DNA from: Arcobacteraceae bacterium | GTDB taxonomy: Bacteria > Campylobacterota > Campylobacteria > Campylobacterales > Arcobacteraceae | DNA: 50,815 bases | NCBI GenBank assembly: GCA_023229945.1 | Contig: JALNYH010000014.1 | Span: 1 to 50,815 of the forward strand | Direction of reading: 5' to 3' | Shown: piece by piece, positions 42,821 to 50,815 of the stretch | How positions within the stretch are numbered: the first letter of the stretch is position 1 | Layout: every line of letters starts with the position of its first letter | Notes under the pieces: model-generated | The model's database searches: none | The model's input: only the letters and a program-made list of their open reading frames with translations | Told to the model about the DNA's origin: nothing | Position numbers and translations under genes: made by a program

Positions 42821-44407
42821 ATGCTTTTAAGTAAAGAAAAGTTACATCAGCTACTTTCCAATAGAGTTTTGAGTGATTCGTTTAACTCACTCAAAACCTT
42901 ACCTTCACCTGATTCATTCAAAGATATCAAAAAAGCTTCACAAAGAATAGTTCAAGCTATTAATAATAAAGAAAAAATCACAGTTGTTGGTGATTATGAT
43001 GTGGATGGCATAGTTTCTACTGCCATTATGGTTGAGTTTTTTGAAATTGTAGGTTATCCTATAGATTATATTATTCCAAATCGTTTTATTCATGGATATG
43101 GTTTAAGCTCAAAGATTATTGAAGAATTAGACTCTAATACAAAAGTTGTGATTACAGTTGATAATGGAATAAGTGCAATAGACGCAGCTCAAATTTGCAA
43201 AGATAGAGGAATCGACCTTATTATCACAGACCATCATACAACACCAGAAATTTTACCTACAGCATATGCTATAGTAAATCCAAAACAAACTGATTGCTCT
43301 TTTCCATATAGCCATATATGTGGTGCTCAAGTTGCATGGTATGTTTGTGCCGCAATCAAATCAGAATTAAAACTAGATATAAATATGGGTGATTTTTTAG
43401 ATATCTTATCTATTGCTATTATTGCAGATATTATGCCAATGCGTGGACTAAATTTTGCTATGACAAAAAAAGGGTTAGAATTTATTTCCAAATCCAAAAG
43501 AGTAGCATTGCAAGAATTTGTAACAATGTGCAATAAAACAAAAATCAATGGCGAAGATATAGGATTTTTATTAGCACCATTACTAAATAGTGCTGGAAGA
43601 CTAGATGACCCAAGAATATCACTCAATTTTTTACTAAGCAAAAATAGATACGAAGCAAATGAAAATTTATACAAGTTGATTGAGCTAAATAATCAAAGAA
43701 AAGAATTACAAATCAATATTTACCACCAAGCACAAAGCTTAGTCAATACAGAAGATGAAGTTATAGTAGTATTTGATGAAGATTGGAATGAAGGAATATT
43801 GGGTATTGTAGCATCAAAACTATGTGATAAGTATAAAAAACCAGCTTTTGTATTAACTCAAAAAGATGATATCATCAAAGGTAGTGCAAGAAGTAGTGGA
43901 TTGATTGATTTATATGAGTTATTGACACTTAGCCAAGATAGTGTACTCAATTATGGTGGACACAAAAGTGCTGCAGGTGTGACTATAAAGGTTGAAAATC
44001 TGGAGTATTTTAGAAAATCTCTAAATGAAAATAAAGCCAAATTATCACCATCAGAGGAATTTAGAAGTGAGTATATAGGTGAATTATCACTAGATGAGGT
44101 AGATTTTGAACTTTTTGATATTTTAGAGCAGTTTGAACCTTATGGATTAGAAAATGAAAAACCATATTTTTTATTCAAAGATATACAAATACAAAAAGTT
44201 ATGAGTATTGGCAAAAATAAAGAACATACAAAATTTGTAGTAAATAAAAACTACAGTGATTCATTCGAAGCATTATTTTTTGGTGAAAATGCTACAAATT
44301 ATAATGACTTAGATAATTGTAGCTTTGTGGCAAGTGTGGGATTAAATGAGTTTAGGGGAAATATATCGCTCAATCTACATATCAAAGAGGTTATTCGTTC
44401 TCTTTGA
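42821..44407 (+). CDS. recJ: Single-stranded-DNA exonuclease RecJ
   Basis: 528 residues. DHH phosphoesterase domain with VVGDYDVDGIVSTAIM (motif I), VITVDNGISAIDAA, IITDHHTTPEILPTAYAIVNPKQ (DHH) and CGAQVAWYV; the DHHA1 domain with VLNYGGHKSAAGVTIKVENL; and an OB-fold C-terminus. A 5'-3' exonuclease of recombination and mismatch repair. Starts directly at the pyrG stop codon with no separate ribosome binding site, so translational coupling is likely. Its 3' end overlaps the convergent gene by 17 bp. Confidence 0.97.
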   Translation: MLLSKEKLHQLLSNRVLSDSFNSLKTLPSPDSFKDIKKASQRIVQAINNKEKITVVGDYDVDGIVSTAIMVEFFEIVGYPIDYIIPNRFIHGYGLSSKIIEELDSNTKVVITVDNGISAIDAAQICKDRGIDLIITDHHTTPEILPTAYAIVNPKQTDCSFPYSHICGAQVAWYVCAAIKSELKLDINMGDFLDILSIAIIADIMPMRGLNFAMTKKGLEFISKSKRVALQEFVTMCNKTKINGEDIGFLLAPLLNSAGRLDDPRISLNFLLSKNRYEANENLYKLIELNNQRKELQINIYHQAQSLVNTEDEVIVVFDEDWNEGILGIVASKLCDKYKKPAFVLTQKDDIIKGSARSSGLIDLYELLTLSQDSVLNYGGHKSAAGVTIKVENLEYFRKSLNENKAKLSPSEEFRSEYIGELSLDEVDFELFDILEQFEPYGLENEKPYFLFKDIQIQKVMSIGKNKEHTKFVVNKNYSDSFEALFFGENATNYNDLDNCSFVASVGLNEFRGNISLNLHIKEVIRSL

Positions 44408-44822
44408 TTTTAGTTTTTTCTTTGTCTTGTTTTTTTCTAAATAAATGAAATTTTTCTTTTTCTAATAACTCTTCTACATATGAAGGCTCAGCTTTTTTAG
44501 CATTTTTCCAAATACCAGAAGGTAGTCTTACTTGAAGTTTATTTTTTTCTCTTAGTTTTATAATTTTTTTAGCTGATAATACTTTAGAAACTGGTGCAAA
44601 ATCAACATCAGTTAAATCAACATCTTTCTTATAAAAAAGTGTTTGTTTTTTGAAATTTCCCCATCCAGGTATCCCATCATCAGTATATGGCACTTCATAC
44701 CCATTCTTAAAACTAATCATCATTTTGTAATGGCTATCATCAAATATTTGAGCTATTTCACCAGCCCCAAATACCAATCCATAAACACTATCTCCTACTT
44801 TTGCATTATCAAAGTAAGCCAT
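44391..44822 (-). CDS. Hypothetical protein with small N-terminal beta domain
   Basis: 143 residues, not assigned to a named family. Residues about 5-65 read as a small all-beta unit (KVGDSVYGLVFGAGEIAQIFDDSHYKMMISFKNGYEVPYTDDGIPGWG), of the GDxVxxxxxGxGxVxxI...F.NGxxxxYTxDG type often seen in phage- or plasmid-borne small proteins. The C-terminal half is basic and ends in a highly charged helix (LEKEKFHLFRKKQDKEKTKIKENE). Cytosolic, possibly nucleic-acid binding; that is inference from charge. It overlaps the end of recJ by 17 bp in convergent orientation. Confidence 0.75.
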   Translation of the reverse strand: MAYFDNAKVGDSVYGLVFGAGEIAQIFDDSHYKMMISFKNGYEVPYTDDGIPGWGNFKKQTLFYKKDVDLTDVDFAPVSKVLSAKKIIKLREKNKLQVRLPSGIWKNAKKAEPSYVEELLEKEKFHLFRKKQDKEKTKIKENE

Positions 44823-44917
44823 AAGTACTCCTTATTAACAATTTTGTAATGTGTAGTATATCATAAATTAATTACAAATAAAGTATAATAAACAAAAAAA
44901 ACGAAGAAGAATAAACA

Positions 44918-45487
44918 ATGATTTTAATGATAGATAACTATGATAGTTTTACATATAATATAGTTCAATATTGCCTTGAACTTGGAGCTGATTTGAAAGT
45001 TATTAGAAATGATGAGCTAAGTGTAGAAGAGATAGAAGCACTTCACCCTGAAAAAATAATCATATCTCCAGGACCAGCAACCCCAAATGAAGCAGGAGTT
45101 TGTCTTGATGTTATCAAATATTTCGCAGATAAAGTTCCAATTCTTGGTATTTGCCTTGGTCATCAAGCCATAGGACAAGCATTTGGTGGTGATGTGATAA
45201 AAGCTCCAAATATGATGCACGGTAAAACATCCAAAATAGAAGTAATCAACCCAAGTTGTATTTTTGAAGGACTTCCAAAAGAATTTACTCAAACAAGATA
45301 CCACTCTTTGATAGTTGATAAAAAAACAATGCCAGATATTATAGAGCCTCTTGCATACAGTAAAGATGACAATGAACTTATGGCATTAAAAATCAAAGAT
45401 AAAAATATCTATGGTGTACAATTTCATCCAGAATCTGTAATGAGTGAGTACGGCAAAGAGATTTTACATAACTTCTTAAAACTATGA
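44918..45487 (+). CDS. pabA: Glutamine amidotransferase of aminodeoxychorismate/anthranilate synthase
   Basis: 189 residues, class I glutamine amidotransferase: MIDNYDSFTYNIVQYCLELGAD start, PGPATPNEAG, nucleophile Cys in ILGICLGHQAIGQAFGG, and YGVQFHPESVMSEYG with catalytic His and Glu. It supplies ammonia to the chorismate-using partner for p-aminobenzoate (folate) or tryptophan. Neither pabB nor trpE is adjacent, so pabA against trpG cannot be decided; the stand-alone position and length favour pabA or a shared amphibolic subunit. A TATAAT lies at about 44886-44891 upstream. Overlaps the next gene by 4 bp. Confidence 0.9.
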   Translation: MILMIDNYDSFTYNIVQYCLELGADLKVIRNDELSVEEIEALHPEKIIISPGPATPNEAGVCLDVIKYFADKVPILGICLGHQAIGQAFGGDVIKAPNMMHGKTSKIEVINPSCIFEGLPKEFTQTRYHSLIVDKKTMPDIIEPLAYSKDDNELMALKIKDKNIYGVQFHPESVMSEYGKEILHNFLKL

Positions 45488-46689
45488 AACTCTCAAGAAC
45501 AATACTAGAGCCATTATTACTTATAGCTTTGGTATTGTTGATTGCACTTTTATTTTTTAGTGCATCAAAACTAAGCTTTAGCTACAAAGAAGCCTTACTA
45601 ATATTAAATGAAAGCAATACTTTTTTATCATATTTTATGAGTTTTTGGATTGATTCTTTTGGAACAAACTCTCTAATAGCAAGATTGCCTTTTATATTCT
45701 TTTATGCACTTAGTGTCATCTTGCTTTATTTATTGACACAAAATTATTTTACAAAAGAGATAGATAGATTTATTACTACCATTATTTTTGCTCTTTTACC
45801 AGGTATCAATAGCTCAGCTTTAATTATAAATGAATCCATAATTGTAGTTTTTTGTGTATTATTGTATTTATATCTATATAAACTTTATAATAAACCAAAT
45901 TTAATTATATTGCCATTCTTTTTATTAATTGATAACTCTTTTGCAATATTTTATTTAGCACTATTTTTCTATGGACTTTACAAAAAAGACAATATGTTAT
46001 TTGTCATTTCTTTGGTTTTATTTGGAATTTCTATGTCAATTTTTGGATTTGATACAGGTGGTAAGCCAAAAGGGCATTTTGTATCTACATTGGCAATTTA
46101 TTCTTCCATTTTTTCACCATTATTGTTTTTGTATTTTGCATATGCTATGTATAAAATCTCTTTCAAAGGGACAAAATCACTTTATTGGTTTATAAGCATC
46201 ACAGCATTTGGATTTTCCTTATTACTATCTTTTAGACAAAAAATCGATATTGCAGACTTTGCTCCTTTTGTAATAGTAGCAATTCCTATGATGGTAAAAC
46301 TTTTTATGCATTCATATAGAGTAAGACTCAAAAAATTCAGAACATATCACAAAATATCAGTAAATATAGTTTTAATAGTGCTTGTTATCAATTTCTTTTT
46401 TTTACATTACAACCAGATTTTATATCTATTGTTAGAAAAACCAACCAAACATTTTGCTTATGATTACCATTTTGCCAAAGATTTAGCACAAGAGCTAAAA
46501 CAAAAAGGTATCAATAATATTTATATTGATGATGAAAAGCTTCAAAAAAGATTAGAAATTTATGGTATTAAAATGGGTAATTCATATTATGCAACATCTT
46601 CAAAAACCAAAATATATGACGAAATTGTAACAATTGAAGTTTATAATAAAACAGTAATTGAGCTTTTTGTTACAAAACTTAACAATTAA
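45484..46689 (+). CDS. Polytopic membrane protein, GT-C glycosyltransferase-like
   Basis: 401 residues with about nine to ten transmembrane helices over residues 8-320 and a periplasmic C-terminal domain of about 75 residues (AYDYHFAKDLAQELKQKGINNIYIDDEKLQKRLEIYG). SFGTNSLIARLPFIFFYALSVILLYLLTQNYF resembles the ArnT/PMT-type core (ARLPxxxF), suggesting a lipid-linked sugar transferase; the usual acidic catalytic loop after helix 1 is weak (FSYKEALLILNESN), so enzymatic activity is uncertain. It overlaps pabA by 4 bp, although the functional link is not obvious. A T8 run sits near residue 303. Confidence 0.65.
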   Translation: MKLSRTILEPLLLIALVLLIALLFFSASKLSFSYKEALLILNESNTFLSYFMSFWIDSFGTNSLIARLPFIFFYALSVILLYLLTQNYFTKEIDRFITTIIFALLPGINSSALIINESIIVVFCVLLYLYLYKLYNKPNLIILPFFLLIDNSFAIFYLALFFYGLYKKDNMLFVISLVLFGISMSIFGFDTGGKPKGHFVSTLAIYSSIFSPLLFLYFAYAMYKISFKGTKSLYWFISITAFGFSLLLSFRQKIDIADFAPFVIVAIPMMVKLFMHSYRVRLKKFRTYHKISVNIVLIVLVINFFFLHYNQILYLLLEKPTKHFAYDYHFAKDLAQELKQKGINNIYIDDEKLQKRLEIYGIKMGNSYYATSSKTKIYDEIVTIEVYNKTVIELFVTKLNN

Positions 46690-46781
46690 ACTATCCTTTT
46701 TGAAACATACTGTTACCTTTTAGTTACTTTTATGCACTTCTTGGTTAAAATTGCTTGAAAGTAATAAAAAGGGAGTTCATA

Positions 46782-48107
46782 ATGGCACAAAGAGCAATTC
46801 GTGAATATGATGGCAAAGCTTTGTTTTCAAAACAATGGGAAAACTATTTTAGCGGTTTTCATTATAGTTTCAAATCTGTACTAGTTACTAATGGTACAGA
46901 ATTATTAGCAAAATCAAAAGAGCATGGTTTTGAGTGGTTAAGACAAGAACCTCTTGTTGCAAAACCAGATATGCTTTTTGGAAAAAGAGGAAAAAACAAT
47001 TTAGTTCTTTTCAAAGACCAAAAACCAGGTGATGTAAGTGTAGCAAAGGCTGCAAGCTGGATAGATGATAAATCATCACATACTACTACACTTCTTACAG
47101 GACAACACGGAACTTTGACACATTTTATAGTTGAGCCGTTTACTCCACATACTCAAGAGCAAGAATATTATATTAGTGCAACAACAGTAGGCGAAGATGA
47201 TGTATTATATATGTCTGCTGAAGGTGGTATGGAAGTAGAAGAAAACTGGGATAAAGTTGTAGAAGTAAAAATACCTATTAATATGAGTGATGCTGATATG
47301 GAGCACACAATAAAAGCAAATATTCCAAAAGATATAGCAGCTAAAGATAAAGTAAGATTTACATCTTTTGCAATCCAATTTTTCAAATTCTACAGAGATA
47401 TGAATTTTGCATATCTTGAAATCAACCCAATCGTTATGATTGAAGATAGAATGGAAATCTTAGATCTTGTTGCAAGATTAGATGATACTGCTGGATTTAT
47501 GATGAGAGATACTTGGGGAGAAATAGAATACCCTACAGCATTTGGTATGGAAGATTTAAGCCCAGAAGAAAAAGCTATAGCTGAAGCTGATAGTAAATCT
47601 GGAGCATCATTAAAACTAACAGTTCTTAACCCAATGGGAAGAATCTGGACTATGGTAGCTGGTGGTGGAGCATCTGTTGTTTATGCTGATACAATAGCTG
47701 ATTTTGCTGAAGCAAGCGGTGGAAGCGTAAGTGACCTTGCAAACTATGGTGAGTATAGTGGTGGACCAACAACTGGTGAAACTAAATTTTATGCAGAAAC
47801 TGTACTTGACCTTATGACAAGAAACAAAGACCCAAAAGGTAGAGATAAAATTTTGATTATCGGTGGAGCTATTGCAAACTTTACAGATGTTGCAAAAACT
47901 TTTACAGGTATTATCCAAGCATTTGAAACATATGCAGATAAAATGAATGCAGTAGGAACAAGAATATATGTTCGTCGAGGTGGACCAAACTATGAAAAAG
48001 GTCTAAAAGATATCAAAGATGCTGCTGATAGATTAGGTTTATATATAGAAGTGTACGGACCAGAAACACATGTGACTGATATAGTTCGTATGGCATTAGA
48101 GAAATAA
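46782..48107 (+). CDS. aclB: ATP-citrate lyase, small (beta) subunit
   Basis: About 441 residues from the ATG at 46782, which follows GGGAG by 6 nt; an in-frame TTG at 46755 is upstream of that signal and unlikely. MAQRAIREYDGKALFSKQWENYF is the family start; ATP-grasp-like region with LRQEPLVAKPDMLFGKRGKNNLVLF and AYLEINPIVMIEDRMEILDLVARLDD; then the CoA-binding part MVAGGGASVVYADTIADF and DKILIIGGAIANFTDVAKTFTGI. With aclA it cleaves citrate to acetyl-CoA and oxaloacetate, the key step that lets the TCA cycle run backwards to fix CO2. aclA starts 10 bp downstream. Confidence 0.96.
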   Translation: MAQRAIREYDGKALFSKQWENYFSGFHYSFKSVLVTNGTELLAKSKEHGFEWLRQEPLVAKPDMLFGKRGKNNLVLFKDQKPGDVSVAKAASWIDDKSSHTTTLLTGQHGTLTHFIVEPFTPHTQEQEYYISATTVGEDDVLYMSAEGGMEVEENWDKVVEVKIPINMSDADMEHTIKANIPKDIAAKDKVRFTSFAIQFFKFYRDMNFAYLEINPIVMIEDRMEILDLVARLDDTAGFMMRDTWGEIEYPTAFGMEDLSPEEKAIAEADSKSGASLKLTVLNPMGRIWTMVAGGGASVVYADTIADFAEASGGSVSDLANYGEYSGGPTTGETKFYAETVLDLMTRNKDPKGRDKILIIGGAIANFTDVAKTFTGIIQAFETYADKMNAVGTRIYVRRGGPNYEKGLKDIKDAADRLGLYIEVYGPETHVTDIVRMALEK

Positions 48108-48117
48108 GGAGAAAACA

Positions 48118-49932
48118 ATGAGTGCTTTATTTACAAAAGATACACAAGCAATATTTTGGAACAACAACAAAAGTGCAATTCAAAGAATGCTTGATTATGA
48201 TTTCGTAATCAACAGAGAAAAGCCTTCAGTTGCAGCAATCGTTGCTCCTACAGCTGATAGCAAATTTGATAAGTTCTTTTATGGACCAGATGAGATTATG
48301 ATTCCATTATACAAAAATACAACAGAAGCAGCAAAAGCTTTCCCAAATGCTGATGTATTATTAAACTTTGCATCATTTAGAACAGCTTATGATGTAACAA
48401 TGGAAGCAGTTAAATTAAAACAATTCAAAACTGTTATGGTTACAGCAGAAGGTATTCCTGAAAGACTTGCAAGAAAAATGAATGTAGATGCTAGAAATAG
48501 TGGTGTTACAGTTATAGGACCTGCTACTGTTGGAGGGATAGCTCCAGGAGCTTTTAAAATAGCAAATGTGGGTGGTACAATTGAAAATATCATCCAATCA
48601 AAACTTCACCGTGCAGGAAGTTGTGGACTAGTTACTAGAAGTGGTGGTTTATTCAATGAATTATCAAATATAATATCAATAAATGCTGATGGAATTGCTG
48701 AAGGTGTTGCTATTGGTGGAGATAGATTTGTTGGTTCAGTTTTTATTGACAACTTACTTAGAATGGAACAAAACCCACAAGTAAAATATATGGTACTTCT
48801 TGGGGAAGTTGGTGGTACTGAAGAGTACAAAGTTATTGAAGCTGTTAAAAACGGACAAATCAAAAAACCAATTATCGCATGGTGTATTGGTACAATTGCT
48901 GCACATTTTAGTAGTGGTGTACAATTTGGTCACGCTGGAGCTTCGGCAAATGCTGATGCAGAAACAGCAGTTTCAAAAAACAAAGCAATGGCTGAAGCTG
49001 GTATATTTGTACCAAAATCATTCAATGATTTACCACACAAAATTAATGAAGTTTATAATGACCTAAAAGCAAAAGGGATAGTAACAGACATTGTTGAGCC
49101 AGAACTAAAAACAGTGCCAAAAACAAGAAGAAGCAAAAACTTTATTTGTACTATCAGTGATGATAGAGGTGATGAAGCTACATACGCAGGATATCCAATT
49201 TCAAGTGTTGCTACACCAGAAACTGGTATGGGTATTGGTGATGTTATTGCACTATTATGGTTCAAAAAGAGATATCCAAAATGGGCAACAGACTTTATTG
49301 AAACAGTTATAAAAACAGTTGCAGACCATGGTCCTGCAGTTTCAGGTGCTCATAATGCAAAAGTAACTGCTCGTGCTGGTAAGTCAGTTGTAGAATCACT
49401 AGTAACTGGTCTTTTGACTATAGGACCTAGATTTGGTGGAGCGATAGATGGTGCTGCACAATATTTCAAACATGCACACGATCACAATATGACTCCAGCA
49501 GAGTTTTTAGATTATATGAAAAAAGAGGGTGTTCCGATTCCAGGTATTGGACACAGAATTAAATCTTTGAGAAATCCAGATTTAAGAGTTGAAGGGTTGA
49601 AAAAATTTGCAAATCAATATTTCCCGGCAACTCCACTACTTGATTATGCATTAACAGTAGAACAACTAACAACATCAAAAAAAGATAACCTTATCTTAAA
49701 TGTTGATGGTACTATTGGTATTTTGATGGTAGATATGTGGAGAGCTTTAGGATATAGCGAAACTGAAATAGATGAATTTGTAAATAGTGGTACACTAAAC
49801 GCATTCTTTATCGCAGGAAGAACAATCGGATTTATCGGACATGTTCTTGATGAAAAAAGACTTGCAATGCCAATGTACAGACATCCGTTTGATGACATCT
49901 TATATGATGTACAAATGGCAGACGAACTTTAA
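48118..49932 (+). CDS. aclA: ATP-citrate lyase, large (alpha) subunit
   Basis: 604 residues. CoA-binding and succinyl-CoA-synthetase-like N-terminal half, including the phospho-His loop GVQFGHAGASANADAETAVSK (His272), and a citrate-synthase-like C-terminal half with DHGPAVSGAHNAKVTARAGK, GPRFGGAIDGAAQYFKHAHD and PIPGIGHRIKSLRNPD (lyase His) and HPFDDILYD. All catalytic landmarks are intact. GGAG lies 5 nt before the start. The pair aclBA shows a complete reductive TCA entry enzyme and hence probable autotrophy. Codon-optimised appearance of aclBA relative to neighbours suggests high expression (visual impression only). Confidence 0.97.
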   Translation: MSALFTKDTQAIFWNNNKSAIQRMLDYDFVINREKPSVAAIVAPTADSKFDKFFYGPDEIMIPLYKNTTEAAKAFPNADVLLNFASFRTAYDVTMEAVKLKQFKTVMVTAEGIPERLARKMNVDARNSGVTVIGPATVGGIAPGAFKIANVGGTIENIIQSKLHRAGSCGLVTRSGGLFNELSNIISINADGIAEGVAIGGDRFVGSVFIDNLLRMEQNPQVKYMVLLGEVGGTEEYKVIEAVKNGQIKKPIIAWCIGTIAAHFSSGVQFGHAGASANADAETAVSKNKAMAEAGIFVPKSFNDLPHKINEVYNDLKAKGIVTDIVEPELKTVPKTRRSKNFICTISDDRGDEATYAGYPISSVATPETGMGIGDVIALLWFKKRYPKWATDFIETVIKTVADHGPAVSGAHNAKVTARAGKSVVESLVTGLLTIGPRFGGAIDGAAQYFKHAHDHNMTPAEFLDYMKKEGVPIPGIGHRIKSLRNPDLRVEGLKKFANQYFPATPLLDYALTVEQLTTSKKDNLILNVDGTIGILMVDMWRALGYSETEIDEFVNSGTLNAFFIAGRTIGFIGHVLDEKRLAMPMYRHPFDDILYDVQMADEL

Positions 49933-49963
49933 TAACTTTAATCTTATTTATTGTAAAATACTT

Positions 49964-49988
49964 CCAAGGTATCCATATGATACTTTGG
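49964..49988. promoter_or_regulatory. Hairpin overlapping the pseudopilin ribosome binding site
   Basis: CCAAGGTATC (49964-49973), loop CATAT, GATACTTTGG (49979-49988) pair over 10 bp with one G-U. The last two bases are the first two of GGAGG (49987-49991), the ribosome binding site of the next gene. It may act as a weak terminator for aclBA or partly mask translation. Confidence 0.45.
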
Positions 49989-49995
49989 AGGCTAT

Positions 49996-50619
49996 TTGAA
50001 AAAATCAATCACACTTCTCGAAATTCTTTTTGTATTACTAATACTCTCAATCATATATACAGTATCAATACCCAAAAAAATAGACTCAAAACTAAATCAA
50101 GCAACAGACTATCTTCTTATATATCTCAACTACACAAGATATTTAGCTTTTATAGATAACAAATATGACCCAAATGATGATTTATGGTTTAGAAAAATGT
50201 ATAGACTAAGATTTGAAAAATGTACATCAACTATTGGTGGATTATACTTTATAGTATTTAGTGATGAAAACAAATCAGGACAAGCAAAAAAAACTGATAG
50301 CATAAAAGACCCTTTAACATCAAGACATCTATATAGTAGATATACATGTGACCCAAAGTCTGATGAAAGTAAATATGTATTACTTACAAAAGAGTTTGGT
50401 GTAACAAAAGTAAATATCAGTTGCAACTCTACAAGCTCTTTAGGACAGATACTTTATGCAAATGATGGCAAAATATATTCAAAAGTTGGAACAAACGCAA
50501 ACGACATTGGCAAATTTGAAATACAAAACCAATGTTTTATAGAAATCTTTGACAAAGATGGAAATAAATCTACAATTATAATAGAGCCAAAGACAGGTTA
50601 TGCATACAAACACAAATAA
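49996..50619 (+). CDS. Type II/IV pseudopilin-like protein
   Basis: 207 residues from a TTG start supported by GGAGG 4 nt upstream. The N-terminus KKSITLLEILFVLLILSIIYTVSIPKK is a class III prepilin signal followed by the hydrophobic alpha-1 spine, with the conserved Glu at +5 after the cleavage point. The residue before the cleavage site is Ser, not the usual Gly (KKS|ITLLE), which may slow processing by the prepilin peptidase. The C-terminal part (about 40-207) has four Cys residues and strand-rich sequence. Probably a minor pilin of a type IV pilus, DNA uptake or secretion system; no partners are nearby. Confidence 0.8.
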   Translation: MKKSITLLEILFVLLILSIIYTVSIPKKIDSKLNQATDYLLIYLNYTRYLAFIDNKYDPNDDLWFRKMYRLRFEKCTSTIGGLYFIVFSDENKSGQAKKTDSIKDPLTSRHLYSRYTCDPKSDESKYVLLTKEFGVTKVNISCNSTSSLGQILYANDGKIYSKVGTNANDIGKFEIQNQCFIEIFDKDGNKSTIIIEPKTGYAYKHK

Positions 50620-50686
50620 AATAAACACAAAAGACCCCTAAAAACCCGTAAAAAGTAAGAAAAAAAGAGAAAAGGGGAAAATTCTT

Positions 50687-50708
50687 TAAAATTTAAGTAA
50701 AATTTAAG
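50687..50708 (+). repeat. Tandem 11-bp repeat, UP-element-like
   Basis: TAAAATTTAAG occurs twice in immediate tandem (50687-50697 and 50698-50708), ending 10 bp before the -35 of the promoter at 50719. Period and position fit two helical-phased A/T boxes of an UP element contacted by RNA polymerase alpha subunits. Confidence 0.55.
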
Positions 50709-50718
50709 CGTAAACCCC

Positions 50719-50747
50719 TTGACAAAGTAGGAATTTTCTATTATAAT
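50719..50747 (+). promoter_or_regulatory. Near-perfect promoter, probably of an rRNA operon
   Basis: TTGACA (50719-50724), 17-bp spacer, TATAAT (50742-50747): both hexamers are perfect consensus. Downstream (50748-50815) is a non-coding leader containing GTTCTTTAAAATCATAACGG, which resembles the boxA-type leader preceding 16S rRNA in this phylum. 16S itself would start beyond the window, so the assignment to rRNA is inference. Confidence 0.75.
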
Positions 50748-50815
50748 TCCCGTCCAATTTGAGTGACACACGAAAGTTTGAAACTACGAATTAGTTCTTT
50801 AAAATCATAACGGTT

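Noticed and set aside
42821..42823. Missing ribosome binding site of recJ taken as a wrong start
   Set aside because: The ATG directly abuts the pyrG stop codon and the N-terminus aligns with the usual RecJ start region, so translational coupling explains it.
46741..46756. Sigma-54-like TTGG...TTGCT upstream of aclB
   Set aside because: The GG and GC doublets are 10 bp apart, not the required 12, and the CACG part is missing.
48387..49265. Several minus-strand open frames inside aclA
   Set aside because: They mirror the codon pattern of the well-supported aclA gene and match no family; ordinary shadows.

Overview
The window is strongly AT-rich, densely packed chromosomal DNA whose gene content and order point to a Campylobacterota bacterium (formerly Epsilonproteobacteria), most like the Arcobacter/Sulfurimonas side of the phylum. 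Evidence: a two-subunit ATP-citrate lyase (aclB-aclA), the signature of autotrophic CO2 fixation by the reductive TCA cycle; the block lnt / yajC-secD-secF / leuS-lptE-folC-M23 peptidase-bactofilin, which I recognise from campylobacters; a short Mfd; and a DsrE-like periplasmic protein suggesting sulfur metabolism. The genus cannot be fixed from this window alone.

Layout. 1-1738 (minus): N-terminus of an NhaD-type Na+/H+ antiporter, then oadB and oadG of a Na+-pumping decarboxylase, with a divergent AraC/GyrI-type regulator (1865-2737). 2782-2857: tRNA-Phe. 3057-5087: nfeD-slipin membrane protease pair. 5093-8731 (minus): Spy-like periplasmic protein, response regulator, histidine kinase and BaiN-like flavoprotein in one operon. 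8977-16260 (minus): leuS-lptE-folC-M23 peptidase-bactofilin-helicase; the helicase carries what looks like a dead primase domain. 16353-19689 (minus): small membrane protein, secF, secD, yajC. 19665-24648 (plus): lnt, mfd, CBS protein.

24649-27361 is the accessory stretch: a repeat-rich tract with several kinds of fold-back DNA, an orphan gene, a stem-loop resembling a degenerate integron attC site, and an HNH nuclease. 27362-37822 is a TetR-controlled efflux operon combining an RND pump and a YhiH/RbbA-like ABC exporter behind a single TolC. 37940-40177 encodes an unusual fusion of a flavin oxidoreductase with a PAS-GGDEF diguanylate cyclase. 40229-40305 is a tRNA-Arg with anticodon GCG. 40457-50619 is mostly housekeeping: DsrE-like protein, pyrG, recJ, a small protein, pabA/trpG, a GT-C-like membrane protein, aclBA and a pseudopilin-like protein. 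The right edge holds a near-consensus promoter and leader that probably belong to an rRNA operon just outside the window.

The best candidates for something undescribed are the flavoprotein-PAS-GGDEF fusion (a direct link from redox state to c-di-GMP), the helicase with an apparently catalytically dead archaeo-eukaryotic primase domain, and the cassette-like HNH/orphan island with its REP-like hairpin pair.
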